This document shows positions 1-10,726 of a stretch of DNA of 64,000 bases, in pieces. Under the pieces are notes generated by a model. The model was not told the DNA's origin. It worked only from the letters and a program-made list of their open reading frames with translations, and ran no database searches. The DNA is taken from the NCBI GenBank assembly GCA_030686995.1, contig CM060708.1, positions 257,270,544 to 257,334,543 of the forward strand, written 5' to 3'. How positions within the stretch are numbered: position 1 is the first letter of the stretch; every line of letters begins with the position of its first letter. The position numbers and the translations under genes are program-made. This DNA comes from Artemisia argyi. Taxonomy: Eukaryota > Streptophyta > Magnoliopsida > Asterales > Asteraceae.

Positions 1-206
1 AACCCATTACTAAGGTAATGCAATCCACACACTACTGAACCTATGTTATTTTGAACAAGATTTTTCAACTCATTATAGGTTAAAGGGGTGACATCAAAAA
101 TGGTTGTGAGCATATCATCATTATGATAGGTTAAAGGTTTCACACTAAAATACCTGTTATAATAAAGATCCAATGATAATCTACCTCCATTTTATGAAGA
201 AGCCAT
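1..206 (-). pseudogene. Broken N-terminal ORF, cut by the left window edge
   Basis: Read on the minus strand, an ATG at 204-206 is followed by three codons, a TAA at 192-194, and then an uninterrupted frame to position 1. The frame after the stop contains the stretch RLSLDLYYNRYFSVKPLTYH and, further on, DMLTTIFDVTPLTYNELKNL. This is reminiscent of the N-terminal PB1/MuDR-like region of plant Mutator-type transposases and related uncharacterised proteins, but I cannot name the family with certainty. The early stop makes it look like a pseudogene, or a gene whose true start lies at a small exon I cannot see. Two Mutator-like elements lie just to the right, so a transposon origin is plausible but is inference. 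Confidence 0.35.
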
Positions 207-407
207 CCTGCTAAACAAAAAGAATTAACACAAAAGGTCAATCAATGCTCAACTTAACAGTTATTAAGATAGTTGACAACAACAAAACGTATTAATTACC
301 TTAACGAAGACAAAAGAAGGTCCAATTTTGTGATTCGTTTACTTAATCGTTTTTAAGGTTTATGTCTGGAAAGGAAATTGGGGGAAAATGAGAGATACCC
401 GCTATTA

Positions 408-1815
408 TAAAACAAAGAGAAAATTACATGGATGGTCCCTGTGGTTTGTCCAAAATAACAACTTTCGTCCCTCGAAGTTCAAAGTTTCACTGGTAGTCCC
501 TAAGTTGGTAAACAAATAACACCACCGGTCCTTCAGTTTAACTGGTGTTAAGTAATTCCGTTATAATTTACACGTTAGCCCCTTTGGTTAAATATAGTTG
601 CATCGTTTATCCTTAATAATAACGGCTATTTATAATTTCAAGTTCCATTCATTTTTATCCGTTTTTTACACATTTTTGTCTGTTTTCATATGTTTTTATC
701 CGTTTCGTCCGTTTTTATAGGGTTTTTTTTTATTGTTTTTACACGTTTTCGTCCGTTTTTCTTATGTTTTCGTCCGTTTTTATATGTTTTTGTCCGTTTT
801 CTTACATTTTTACACATTTTATCCGTTTTCGTCCATTTTTCTTATGTTCTTATCCGTTTTCGTCTGTTTTTATATGTTTTCGTATATTTTCTTTCGTTTT
901 TAAACGTGTTCAGCCGTTTTTCTTAAGTTGTCATACGTTTTTATCAATTTTTATACATTTTCGTACTTTTCTTCCGTTTTTCTTAAGTTGTCATACGTTC
1001 TTATCCATTTTATATGTTTTTATCTGTTTTCATCCATTTTTATACGTTTTTTCGTCCATTTTTTTTTACATTTTCTTCCGTTTTTCTTAAGTTGTCATAC
1101 GTTTTTATCCGTCTTTGACCGTTTTTATACGTTTTCGTCTGCTTTTCTTACACTTTATCCATATTCATACGTTTCCATACATTTTTATACATTTTTGCCC
1201 GTTTTCTTACATTTTTGTTTGTTTTCTTACATTTTCATATTTTTGTACGTTTTTATCCGGGATGAAAATGTCTAAAAATAGATAAAAACGTAAGAAGACC
1301 TATAAAACGGATGAAAATGTATAAAAATGGATGAAAACGTATAAAAACGGATAAAAGCATAAAAAATTATAGATGAAAATGTATAAAAACGGACAAAAAC
1401 ATATAAAAACATACCAAAATGGATAAAAACGGCTGAAAACGGATAAAATGCATGAAAACGTAAGAAAAACCGACCAAAACGTATAAAAATGGTAAAAAAA
1501 CGTATAAAAATGGACGAAAACGTATAAAAACGTATGAAAACGGACGAAAACGTGTAAAAACGGATAAAAATGTATGGAAACTTTAAATTATTAATAGCCG
1601 TTATTATCAAGGATAAACGATGCAACGATATTTAACCAAAGGGGCTAATGTGTAAATTATAACGGAACTACGTAACACCAGTTAAACTGAAGGACCGGTG
1701 GTGTTATTTGTTTACTAACTTAGGGACTACATGTGCAACTTTAAACTTCGAGGGACGAAAGTTGTTATTTTGGACAAAGCACTAGGACCATCCATGTAAT
1801 TTACTCTAAAACAAA
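408..1815. mobile_element. Fold-back Mutator-like element (non-autonomous MULE) with 9-bp target duplication
   Basis: The element proper is 417-1806. It is bounded by an exact 9-bp direct repeat, TAAAACAAA, at 408-416 and 1807-1815, the length expected for Mutator-type insertion. The ends are long inverted repeats: the left arm begins GAGAAAATTACATGGATGG and the right arm is its near-complement, with pairing extending about 230 bp inward (417-650 against 1572-1806). Between them lies a second, looser inverted repeat: 650-1262 is T-rich with degenerate units such as CGTTTTTATC, and 1270-1580 is the complementary purine-rich version. No transposase is encoded, and the ORFs predicted inside are by-products of the simple repeat. 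The transcript of either strand should fold into a long hairpin. Confidence 0.88.
650..1585. repeat. Degenerate short-unit repeat in two opposed arms
   Basis: Left arm (about 650-1262) is built from variants of a 9-12 bp unit CGTTTTTATC / CGTTTTCGTC. The right arm (about 1270-1580) carries the complementary GATAAAAACG units. The left arm is about twice as long as the right, so the arms have expanded or contracted independently. It forms the interior of the fold-back MULE. Confidence 0.85.
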
Positions 1816-1926
1816 TATATAATGTTCAATTTTGGTCCTTCATATTTTAGAAAAAACCCAATGTATACTTAACGAAATGTTAGGTTAGTTGTTAACGGGA
1901 TGTTAGGAAAAAACCAAAATCAGCCA

Positions 1927-2050
<124 letters not shown>

Positions 2051-2404
2051 GTACCTTTTTATGCAAGAAAAAAAGTAGAATAACTTGATTGGAAATGGAC
2101 CATAACTTTAATGCCTTTTTGTGCCATTTGCCCATTTTTATTTTTCTAGGGTAAAATGCAAAAATGGTCCCTAAACTATCACGAAATCGCAAAAATGGGA
2201 CCGAGACAAAAAGTCACGCAAAAAAGCCACTGACGTTACGCAAATGTTCAAAAAAGCCACCGAGAGGCATTTTCCGTTAGTTTTCTCGTTAAGTGCCATG
2301 TCACCGAGGGCATTATCGTCATTTCATTGATTTAAGGATTAATATGTTCACGTGTCGATTCAGGGACTAAATTTGCAATTTGATTTTGATCTTTTATTTC
2401 ACTT

Positions 2405-2545
2405 CACCACCACCACCCTCTACCGCCACCACCACCACCCTCTACCACCACACCCTCACCACGGCCACCACCACCACCCTCTACCACCACATAACCAACA
2501 CCACCACCTTTTGGAAGATTCCAGGACCACCACCACCACCACACA
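2405..2545. repeat. CACCAC-type microsatellite in the left TIR of the Pack-MULE
   Basis: Imperfect (CAC)n-rich tract. Its reverse complement (GTG-rich) occurs at about 4675-4845 in the right TIR, so it was present before the TIRs separated. The His/Thr/Pro-rich ORFs here are frame readings of the repeat. Confidence 0.85.
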
Positions 2546-2845
2546 ACCACCCTTTACCCTTCATTTTCATCTTTTCCGATGACCACACCCAGATTCCGGT
2601 GACCAAACCCAGATTCCGGCAACAAAACTACTCTGAATATTTCGACTTAAGGTTATCTAGACTCCTATTACTATGCAAAATTTTGTCCCTGCTACTGCTA
2701 AATCTCCATCAGAAAAGATTCTAAGAAAAGATCTAAGAGCGAAACTCTCATCCAAATGATCTTCTAACAGCTTATCTTGCTTTCGTTTTATCTAAGCCAT
2801 CCATGTATCTTTCTTTATACTTATTGTATTAATAATCAAAGCAAG

Positions 2846-4441
2846 CCAAGTGGGACTCGGCTAAAGTAAAGGATAAATTTTCAGGGGACTTAGATTCGCA
2901 TATTGCTGAAGTTCGAACTGCCAAACTGTCTGAACTTACTGCACTGTATGAGGTAATATCGACTTGTATTTCATAATCTTTGAAGGAGTACTTAATCGGT
3001 TTGTGTAATTTAGATCTGTTTGAACTGCAACCTTTCTTTCTTGTAGTTTAAGACAGTTAATTAGTTTAATTAGTTAATTAGTTTATGCATATTTCTGCAG
3101 TCAAAGTTAAAAGGGGCATTATATGGTCCAGTGGAAGCTCTTTTAGAATGAGCTAGTGATGATACTTGGCCTGCCGTAAGGAAACTTATTTCTCATGAAA
3201 CTGAAAAAGCTGTATCTGAGTTCTCTTTCGCACTTTGTGGTTTTGAAATGGATGAAAAAGACAAGGAAGATATGATTTCAAAATTGAAGAACTATGGAAG
3301 AGTAGTAGCTGAAGAAAAGACTAGAGAAGAAGCAGCCAAAGTTTTGTACCGCATGAAGGAGAGGTACTAAATGATTGTAGATATGAATGTGTCGTTTAAG
3401 TCATAATTAGGGGTGGAAAAGGGCAGGGCGTGTTGAGTAACGGGTTAAAATGGGTTGAGCCGAATTTGGTATTCTTGAAAATCTTTTAGTCCAACATTTT
3501 CAACTAATTTTTTTTTAAATATTTAGTATTCCATTTATCAAAACATAAGTCATACTGTTTTTGGATAGGGATTACAGAAGTTATATTATTAAGTGATAAG
3601 CTGCATTCTAGAATAAACTAATTGAGAGGTTTTATGCATAAACATACACCTTACGAAACTTCTCGTCCTGTTTGATTAGTTTTCTTTTAACCATTTAATT
3701 CATTAGAGGTAACCACACATACCCAATTCCATTAACACATGCTATGTCCACCTCTACCATCACTGAATAAGCTTTAGTGATCTCAATTTTAGTTTACTAT
3801 TACTCATTGTCGATCTTATATCAACACAGATTTACATCCTTATTCAACCATGATAATGATTCAATGCTACGAGTCTGGAGTGGGAAGGAAGATATTTGAG
3901 CAATAACTAAAACTGCCCGGTCTTCTATAAGAATCTCTTGAACTTGAATCTATTATATTTGTTTAACCCGTGGTGTACAATCTTGTTTATTTATGCATAT
4001 TTATCTTCCAGTCTTTAAAGTTGCTCTCTGTGCTGGCTGCAATTCGTTTGGATGAAGAGACTGATACTATCGGGGATACACTAGTTCTCACATTAGTGGA
4101 TCCGAAGAAAGGCACTGGCAAGAGTACCTCAGACCCATTGGCCTCTAGCACATGGGAAGAGGTATTTTGTGTACTTTACTTATGGCATATCGGTTTCTTT
4201 TTTTTTTACATGAATATTATAGAATCTGTCCATTTTTCGCCAATAAATCTGAATATAGTGTCATGTTATCTACAACCCAAGTATGAGCATTAATCGATGA
4301 TATTTCTTGTTTTTTACTTTATTTATTGACGTTCAGGTTCCTGTTACAAAGACGCTAATTACTCCCGTTCAGTGTAAATCATTATTGAACCAATTTCAGA
4401 GAGAAACCGAGTATACCATCACCCAAGCTATTGCTTCCCAG
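2846..4441 (+). pseudogene. Captured fragment of ROOT HAIR DEFECTIVE 3 (RHD3/Sey1-type GTPase)
   Basis: Four exon-like blocks match the C-terminal half of plant RHD3, the dynamin-like GTPase that fuses ER tubules: 2846-2952 (includes DKFSGDLDSHIAEVRTAKLS), 3101-3363 (GPVEALLE, then ASDDTWPAVRKL), 4012-4161 (LKLLSVLAAIRLDEETD ... DPLASSTWEE) and 4337-4441 ([13 protein letters not shown] ... [13 protein letters not shown]). Each is bounded by AG/GT splice signals, so the genomic exon-intron structure was kept. A TGA at 3149-3151 interrupts the second block in frame (after VEALLE). The N-terminal GTPase domain and the C-terminal membrane hairpin are absent. The fragment therefore cannot encode a working RHD3; transcription could still yield non-coding or antisense-like RNA against the parental gene. 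The family assignment is from memory of the RHD3 sequence and is strong over all four blocks. Confidence 0.85.
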
Positions 4442-5135
4442 GTACAACCGTACAAGTTAATCATTTTGTTGGCTGCAAAAATTGTGGATTGTTTAATTTG
4501 TTCAACTCCTTTTTGGCGAGAACGTTAGATGTATTGTGTTCCTCTGTTTTAATGGGTATCTTGGATAAGTTATGGCTTGTATGTTTTTTGTCATTGAGTT
4601 TCATCCAACTAAGAATAATGTCTAAATATGTGAAGTTTGTTCAGATTAAGCAGTAGATGAAGATGAAGGGTAAAGGGTGGTTGTGTGGTGGTGGTGGTGG
4701 TCCCGGAATCTTTCAAAGGGTGGTGGTGTTGGTTGTGTGGTGGTAGAGGGTGGTGGTGGTCGTTGGTGAGGGTGTGGTGGTAGAGGGTGGTGGTGGCGGT
4801 AGAGGGTGGTGGTGTTGGTAAAGGGTGGTGGTGGTGAAGTGAAATAAAAGATCAAAATTAAATTGCAAATTTAGTCCCTGAATCGACACGTGGATTTAGT
4901 CCCTGAATCGACACGTGGACATATTATTCCTTAAATCAATGAAATGACGATAATGCCCTCGGTGACATGACACTTAACGAGAAAACTAACGGAAAATGCC
5001 TCTCGGTGTCTTTTTTGCAAATTTGCGTAACGTTAGTGGCTTTTTTGCGTGACTTTTTGTCTCGGTCCCATTTTTGCGATTTCGTGATAGTTTGGGGACC
5101 ATGTTTGCATTTTACCCATTTTTCTATGATTTTTA

Positions 5136-5137
<2 letters not shown>

Positions 5138-5175
<38 letters not shown>
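5138..5175. repeat. (TTA)n microsatellite
   Basis: About twelve TTA units between the Pack-MULE and the BSD gene, about 100 bp upstream of the BSD start codon. Confidence 0.9.
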
Positions 5176-5278
5176 TCTAAAAAATGACATGTTTTTCATC
5201 ACATTCGGTAAAATTTAAACTCTGGATATCTAACTTTAGCAACTGAGCGATCGAATCCTAAAGTGAAACCAGACAACA

Positions 5279-8200
5279 ATGTCATCATGGTTAGCTCGAT
5301 CAATCGCCAACACACTCAATCTAGACATTAACAACAACAACAACGACGACGATCAAAACATTTCACCTGAATCATCATCATCAACTCAAGGCATTAAACA
5401 AGACATATCAGATCTCACTGAAACCCTAACTCATCACTTTCATGGCTTCACTTCTTTTATATCCCCGGGGCCTTCCGATGGCATCCGCCGTGACTTTGCC
5501 GAGATCGGAGGAAAGTTCCGGAGTTCAATCTCAAACCTCTCCAACAATATACACGTGGCGGATATTACTAAACTTGCTTCTGGTTTAATCCAACTTGACA
5601 GTGACAGTGACAGTGGCAGTGACGGTGACGATGTGGTTGGTGTGACGGATGAGGTTGTGGCGTTTGTTAAGGATGTTGTGATGCATCCTCGGACTTGGTT
5701 GGATTTTCCGTTGCCTCAAGATGAAAATGAAGGTATTATGATGATTCCTTTTTTAAGTCGTTTTTCGAGTTTGCGTTATTCATTTCTACTAAACCCAAAA
5801 CAAGCCAAGGGGGAACCAGAACTATAAATGAGCAGGTGCATTTACGAGAAACTAGATAAGACAATAAGCACATTTTTTTTAGGACGGGGTGCATTTCTGA
5901 AAATTTGAGGTTTTTCTCACAAGAATTAGCGCTATGCCGCAAAAATCCACCTTGATTCCGTCACCGGAGATGGGCAAAACAAGATAAAACTGAAATTGGT
6001 TGTGAACTGGCCCAAAACTGGTCTTTAAAAACACCGCCTGTTTAGGACTATCCTAGACTTGTCCGCCACTCCTTAATCAGTTAGGACCCAAACTTAAACT
6101 CGTCCAAAACTGTCTAGGACTGGACTGACAGTTTTTAAAAGAGTAAAGAAAAGCGAGGAAAACTGGACAGAGACCGGCCAGGTTCTAAGAAAAGACTGTT
6201 CTTATTATCAGTTAAAAGAACTAGACTGTTTTTGGGCCAGATTGAGACCGCCAATCCTTTTGCTTCTCTATCTTAGAGTACTTGAGATATATGTGGTTAT
6301 TAAGTGGTATCTCATGACAAGTTTTTTGGTAGTTGGAGATAATAGATATCTAAATTTACTGATTATAGCAAAAAAAAAAAAAAAAAGCGATTGCTTAGTT
6401 TTATTGCTAAGACCACATGAATTATAAGTTCTAGTAAACATGTGCTGTAAAACTGCTAATCTATAGGCTTTAAAATGCTATTCTAGTAGTACTATTTCAT
6501 ATGTGGTACTCGTTTATTAGAATTGCAGTGGTAATTTGATTTTGTTTGCTTCAGATTTTAAGCTATCTGATGTCCAACAAGAGCATGCTTTGGCGGTTGA
6601 ACGTCTAGTACCAGGGTTGAGTGCTCTCAGGATTGAGCTCTGTCCTGGTTATATGAGCGAGAGTTCCTTTTGGAAGATATATTTTGTACTTTTGCATCCT
6701 AGACTTGAACGTCATGCTGCTGAACTTCTTTCGACACATGAGGTAAGTCTTCTAGGAGCAATGTTGACTTCTGAACTTTATTAGTTGCTGTTCTGTGCGA
6801 GTTTTTCTTGTCCTTGTTTATACTTCTGGAGTGTACAAAACAAACTATTATGAGCTTTGTAGAATAAATCTCACAGTTGCTTGCCGCTATACGTAAGCTC
6901 ATGATGTTTCCATCTCATGGCGCCATTAGCCGCCAATGGTCGTAAATGTTTCTGGATTGAAATAGACACATCTGGTTAAGTTGTTACAGCATAGGTTAAC
7001 TTAGGGAACAGAAACTTGTTTGACACATCCGGTAATGTTTATGTACGCAGGCATCTGCTAGCAAATTCTCATAATGCATTGCCCAAACCTGGAGTAGTGA
7101 GTTTTATTCTCTTCTTTTACGCAAAACACATAGGGGAACAACTAAACTTCATATGCTGAATTAGCTCACTAGAGGTTTTGTTATGAAAGTTAAAGACGGG
7201 GTAGTTTGTATTGTTAAAAAAACCTCTTTGTTTCTTACAAAACCTCCCATGGATATCCTAGTCAAGTGTTGACCTTTGAATAATATGCTTATTAGTTCAT
7301 CTCATGGCGCCATTAGTCGTCAGTGGTGATAAATGTTTCCTGGATTGAAATAGACACATCCTGTAAAGCTATTACAACATAGGTTAACTTAGGGAACAAA
7401 CTTGTTTGACACATCCGGTAAGGCATCCGCCAGCAAATTTCTCATAATGCATTGCCCAAACCTGGAGTTAATGGGTTTAATCTTCTCTTTAATCTTCTCT
7501 TTTACACAAAACACATAGGGGAACAACTGAACTTCATATGCTGAATATCGGAAGCTGAACAGCTCATTAGAATTTTTGTTATAAAAGTTTGAGATAGGGT
7601 AGTTTCTATTATTCCCATGGGTATCTTGGTGTTGACCTTTGAATAATGTGCTTATTAGGTCATCACTCTGCTATTGGTGTTTGTGGGTGTGATCTTCAAG
7701 TAGCAATGTACATAATAGAAGTTGTTTACATGTTTAACAGTATTGCAGAATACCATCAAATACCACCAAAGCACAGAAAAATACATGGGTCCATGACACT
7801 AGTATTCATAAAACGTGAAATAGTCAAATTAGCTGGAGCTGAAATATTGACCAAGTCGTTAATGTTAGCTTTGTTTTTTATTTATAACCTGTGGTAAAAC
7901 ACTCTTTTCCTATTTTTTTAGCTTATAAACAATTGTCTCTACTTTGCGAGATCAAGGCTCGGGATCCTATGCTATGTAATTTTGCAACAGCACTTTGTTT
8001 TTCTGTCTCACTCCCATCCGTTGACATTTCTTTATGCAGATATTGAAAGCGCGAGCCACACTAACACACGAGTTAAAGAACCGTCCTTATGCACTGTCTA
8101 ATGAAGAACCACCAGGAAGCAATTTGTCTTCTGGAAATCTACCTGATTCTGTCCCCCTCGAGGTATCTGCAATGGAAACTTGCACATCCACTTTATCAAC

Positions 8201-8561
8201 CGATACTGAAACTGTAAAACACCCAAGCCACAGTGATGAAATTCCAATTGTTGACAAATCTGCGATTCAAGAGGAGCCACATGACACAGCCAAAGCTGAA
8301 GATGACACAGATGATTGGTTAAAAGAAGAAAGCTCGGAAATTGTTAGCGGTAGAGTTACTATTCCTATTGGAAATGACGAGGATGTATCATTTAGTGATT
8401 TTGAGGATGATGATGATGATGGAAACATCCCTATACATTACAAAAAGGCAACATACACCTCTGATTCTTCAACAAAAGAGTCACAAGGTTGGGTACAGTT
8501 GGGTCGAAGCTCCACTGATTCTGGAAAGGACAGTGACTTCTCTACCATTGATGTGGCATGA
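5279..8561 (+). CDS. BSD domain-containing protein, 3 exons
   Basis: Exons 5279-5732, 6555-6742 and 8040-8561 join in frame (phase 1 then phase 0; GT-AG introns of 822 and 1,297 bp) to give 387 residues. The N-terminus (MSSWLARSIANTLNL) is typical of plant BSD proteins and is followed by low-complexity Asn/Asp and Ser/Asp tracts. The BSD domain is exon 2, residues about 152-214, starting DFKLSDVQQEHA and including the signature Phe-Trp pair at residues 190-191 (SESSFWKIYF) and the closing ELLSTHE. Exon 3 is a long acidic, disordered tail with SDFEDDDDD and a Trp-containing segment near the end (GWVQLGRSS). BSD domains occur in TFIIH subunit p62 and synapse-associated proteins; the function of this plant type is poorly defined. 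A Pack-MULE ends 161 bp upstream of the ATG, and intron 2 contains a tandem duplication. Translated directly, exon 1 and 3 frames run on into introns, so splicing is inferred from frame and motif continuity. Confidence 0.88.
6911..7663. repeat. Tandem duplication in intron 2 of the BSD gene
   Basis: Two direct copies, 6911-7297 and 7298-about 7663 (period about 387 bp), each opening with CATCTCATGGCGCCATTAG and ending near a CTTATTAG tract. They differ by scattered substitutions and small indels. No exon is contained in either copy. Confidence 0.85.
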
Positions 8562-9431
8562 CATCTGAACTTATAGTTTTCTAATCTTTATCGATGACTT
8601 AATTGCCTTTGTTGGAGTAAATAGCTTGTTTCAGTTTGTTAAAGTCTACACCACGGCTTCAAAATGTACATAGATCATTGGAAACACGTGCCACTTGAAG
8701 TAGTCACAGAATCATTACGTAATGCTCTGGTTTTATGGAATGTTATTTGGTACAGATATTGTCTCGGCATCCTCTGACGTAAGTTTAAGGTGTTGAATGC
8801 ATATACAAAGTGATCATTGCAATTTGAAGAGTCATTATCCAATATTCTTCGTTATACATACAATATAGGTTATGCCTCAACAGTTTTCAAGATACGAAAT
8901 GCATTACTAATTGGCAATTTGGCATCTCCTTTTCTGCAAAAATGATGTCTGTATAAACCGAGAAAGAAATGCAGACCCCTTGGATTTTTGTACTCGAACG
9001 AGATGATACTATGATGATTTTACCTTGTATTCAATGTAAATTATGATTAATTACTTGTCTTTTTTTTCTTTGGGGAGATCATTCCAACTGTTTATAACTT
9101 GTGTCACGTTGCCAGCATCTTGGTAAATTATTTATTTGTAATTATGATGTAGCCCGTTTTTTACCTCATTCTTTACCATTAAAAAAACTGATAACGGGTT
9201 AAACATTTTACCCGCCTGTTTCTATTAACAAGAGGAAAAAAACAATAATATCATTTTATCTTCTTCGATAGAATATCACCTTTTGAAGGGGATAAGATCG
9301 GTTTGGAATATACTCTTGCACCGTCATTACAAGGCTCTGCATATATTTTCTTGATCACAGGTTCATTTATTTGACATGCAATTGCTATAAAACAAACACA
9401 CCCAAATATCCTCTTGAAAAATATATTTTGC
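8562..9431. other. Intergenic: 3' flank of BSD gene and 5' flank of the next gene
   Basis: Holds the BSD 3' untranslated region and the upstream region of the next gene. A CACGTG G-box core occurs near 8685. I see no further gene. Confidence 0.5.
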
Positions 9432-10550
9432 ATGGATTTAAAGATTGTACCCAAGGGTTTGAAAAGAAAAAAACCATTTCTTTTGATCACAGCCTTAGGT
9501 TTATCAACTTATGGTGCTTATAGGCTTTGTAAATCACCTTATGTGATTCAAAAAACCAACAGGGTTATGAAAGTTTTAGGCGCCTTAGCCTCAATAACTG
9601 AATTATTAGGTGACTCTGCTGAAACCATTGGTGTTATTTCGAAAGATTTGAAAGATTTTATACAATCTGATTCTGATCAAATTCCTACTAGTTTAAAACA
9701 ACTTTTCAAGATTACGAAATCAGATGAGTTTGCGGAGTCTGTTGTTAAGGTTACTACAGCTTTGACAGTAGGAGTTTTACGCGGCTATCGGGTTGAGGGT
9801 AGGAAAGATGATTCGGTTTTAAGTTTTTCGGATAGGGCTTTTGAGAAGCTGTTTTCGCCTGCTGGTTCAGGTTTTGTTTCTGTTATTGTTGGGAGTTTTA
9901 CTAAGAATATGGTTATGGCTTTGTATGCTGATAGAGTGGGTGGTAAAGATAGTTCAGTTGAGAGATGGGTTGATGTAATAGCGGATGATAAGTGTAGGAA
10001 AGTGATTGCGGATTGTATTCAGCAGTTTGTGACTACGATGGTGACGGTTTATCTTGATAAGACAATGGATGTGAATACTTATGATGAGATTTTAGCGGGT
10101 TTGACTAATCCTAAACATGAAGAGAAAGTACGGGATTTGTTGGCGTTGGTTTGTAACGGTGCTATTGAGACGTTTGTTAGGACTTCACATCAAGTGTTGA
10201 CGAATTCAAGATCGAATGGTAATTCGGATTTGATTAGGAGAGGTTCGTCTACTATTAGTAAAGTTTTAGATGGGAAAGAATCAGTTTTGAGTAAATTGAA
10301 AGGAAGAAATATTCAAAGATTGGCAGCACCGAGCAACATGAGGTTTGTTCTTGACGTGATGGGAAGGGTAACACTAGCAACTATGAAATCATTTCTGGGA
10401 TTTTCGTTGAATCGATTTTCTGAGGGTATGAAAAGAACTTTTCAAGAAGCTTATAGTTACCTGAGAGCAAAATCTTTGATTATTTTGACTATATGCATTT
10501 CCCTGTATTTGCATATGTTAAGCGGTCCATGGAGTCTGATGCAAGTTTAG
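9432..10550 (+). CDS. PHLOEM PROTEIN 2-LIKE A10-type protein
   Basis: Single uninterrupted exon of 372 codons. The ATG at 9432 (MDLKIVPKGLKRKK) is chosen because the open frame upstream has no other ATG. The N-terminus is Lys-rich followed by a hydrophobic segment (about residues 15-32) and the C-terminus has a second one (about 349-363), suggesting membrane association at both ends. Conserved-looking blocks include DSAETIGVISKDLKDFIQSD, ILRGY-like VGVLRGYRVE, and AGSGFVSVIVGSFTKN. From memory these match a plant family annotated as Protein PHLOEM PROTEIN 2-LIKE A10. I see no typical PP2 lectin domain, so the name should not be read as evidence of sugar binding. Its function is not known to me. 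It sits about 870 bp after the BSD gene, same strand, and tail-to-tail with the first PSK gene. Confidence 0.75.
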   Translation: MDLKIVPKGLKRKKPFLLITALGLSTYGAYRLCKSPYVIQKTNRVMKVLGALASITELLGDSAETIGVISKDLKDFIQSDSDQIPTSLKQLFKITKSDEFAESVVKVTTALTVGVLRGYRVEGRKDDSVLSFSDRAFEKLFSPAGSGFVSVIVGSFTKNMVMALYADRVGGKDSSVERWVDVIADDKCRKVIADCIQQFVTTMVTVYLDKTMDVNTYDEILAGLTNPKHEEKVRDLLALVCNGAIETFVRTSHQVLTNSRSNGNSDLIRRGSSTISKVLDGKESVLSKLKGRNIQRLAAPSNMRFVLDVMGRVTLATMKSFLGFSLNRFSEGMKRTFQEAYSYLRAKSLIILTICISLYLHMLSGPWSLMQV

Positions 10551-10726
10551 AACTTTAGCGTAGTCGTTTGTTGTTGAGTTAATGTTGGTTTTTAGCCTTA
10601 TAGGTACAAGAACTATCAATATGTACTTATACTGTGAAAACGAAATGAAACTTTATCAAGTTTCTCTGTTGTCATCGCTAAACAATCTAGATATAACAAT
10701 ATACATGAATAAAGATTGAAGCTTTT

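Larger units (their letters stand above)
2140..5126. mobile_element. Pack-MULE carrying host gene exons, 9-bp target duplication
   Basis: The element proper is 2149-5117 (2,969 bp), flanked by an exact 9-bp direct repeat, ATTTTTCTA, at 2140-2148 and 5118-5126. Its ends are GGGTAAAATGCAAAAATGG at the left and the near-complement CATGTTTGCATTTTACCC at the right. The long terminal inverted repeats run roughly 2149-2575 and 4650-5117 and include a CACCAC-rich microsatellite on the left with its GTGGTG complement on the right. The right arm has a short tandem duplication (about 4872-4918) absent from the left. The interior carries four exons, with introns, homologous to RHD3. Retained introns show capture at DNA level and not through a processed transcript. 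Long TIRs plus a 9-bp duplication plus host exons is the definition of a Pack-MULE. Confidence 0.9.

Noticed and set aside
690..1625. Overlapping Phe/Ser/Tyr-rich ORFs
   Set aside because: Frame readings of the degenerate CGTTTTTATC repeat; several frames are open at once on both strands.
2352..2724. His/Thr/Pro-rich ORFs (and the reverse at 4646-4855)
   Set aside because: Produced by the CACCAC microsatellite within the Pack-MULE TIRs.
2846..4441. A working RHD3 gene
   Set aside because: The GTPase domain and membrane region are missing, there is an in-frame TGA, and the fragment lies wholly within a transposon with its own target duplication.
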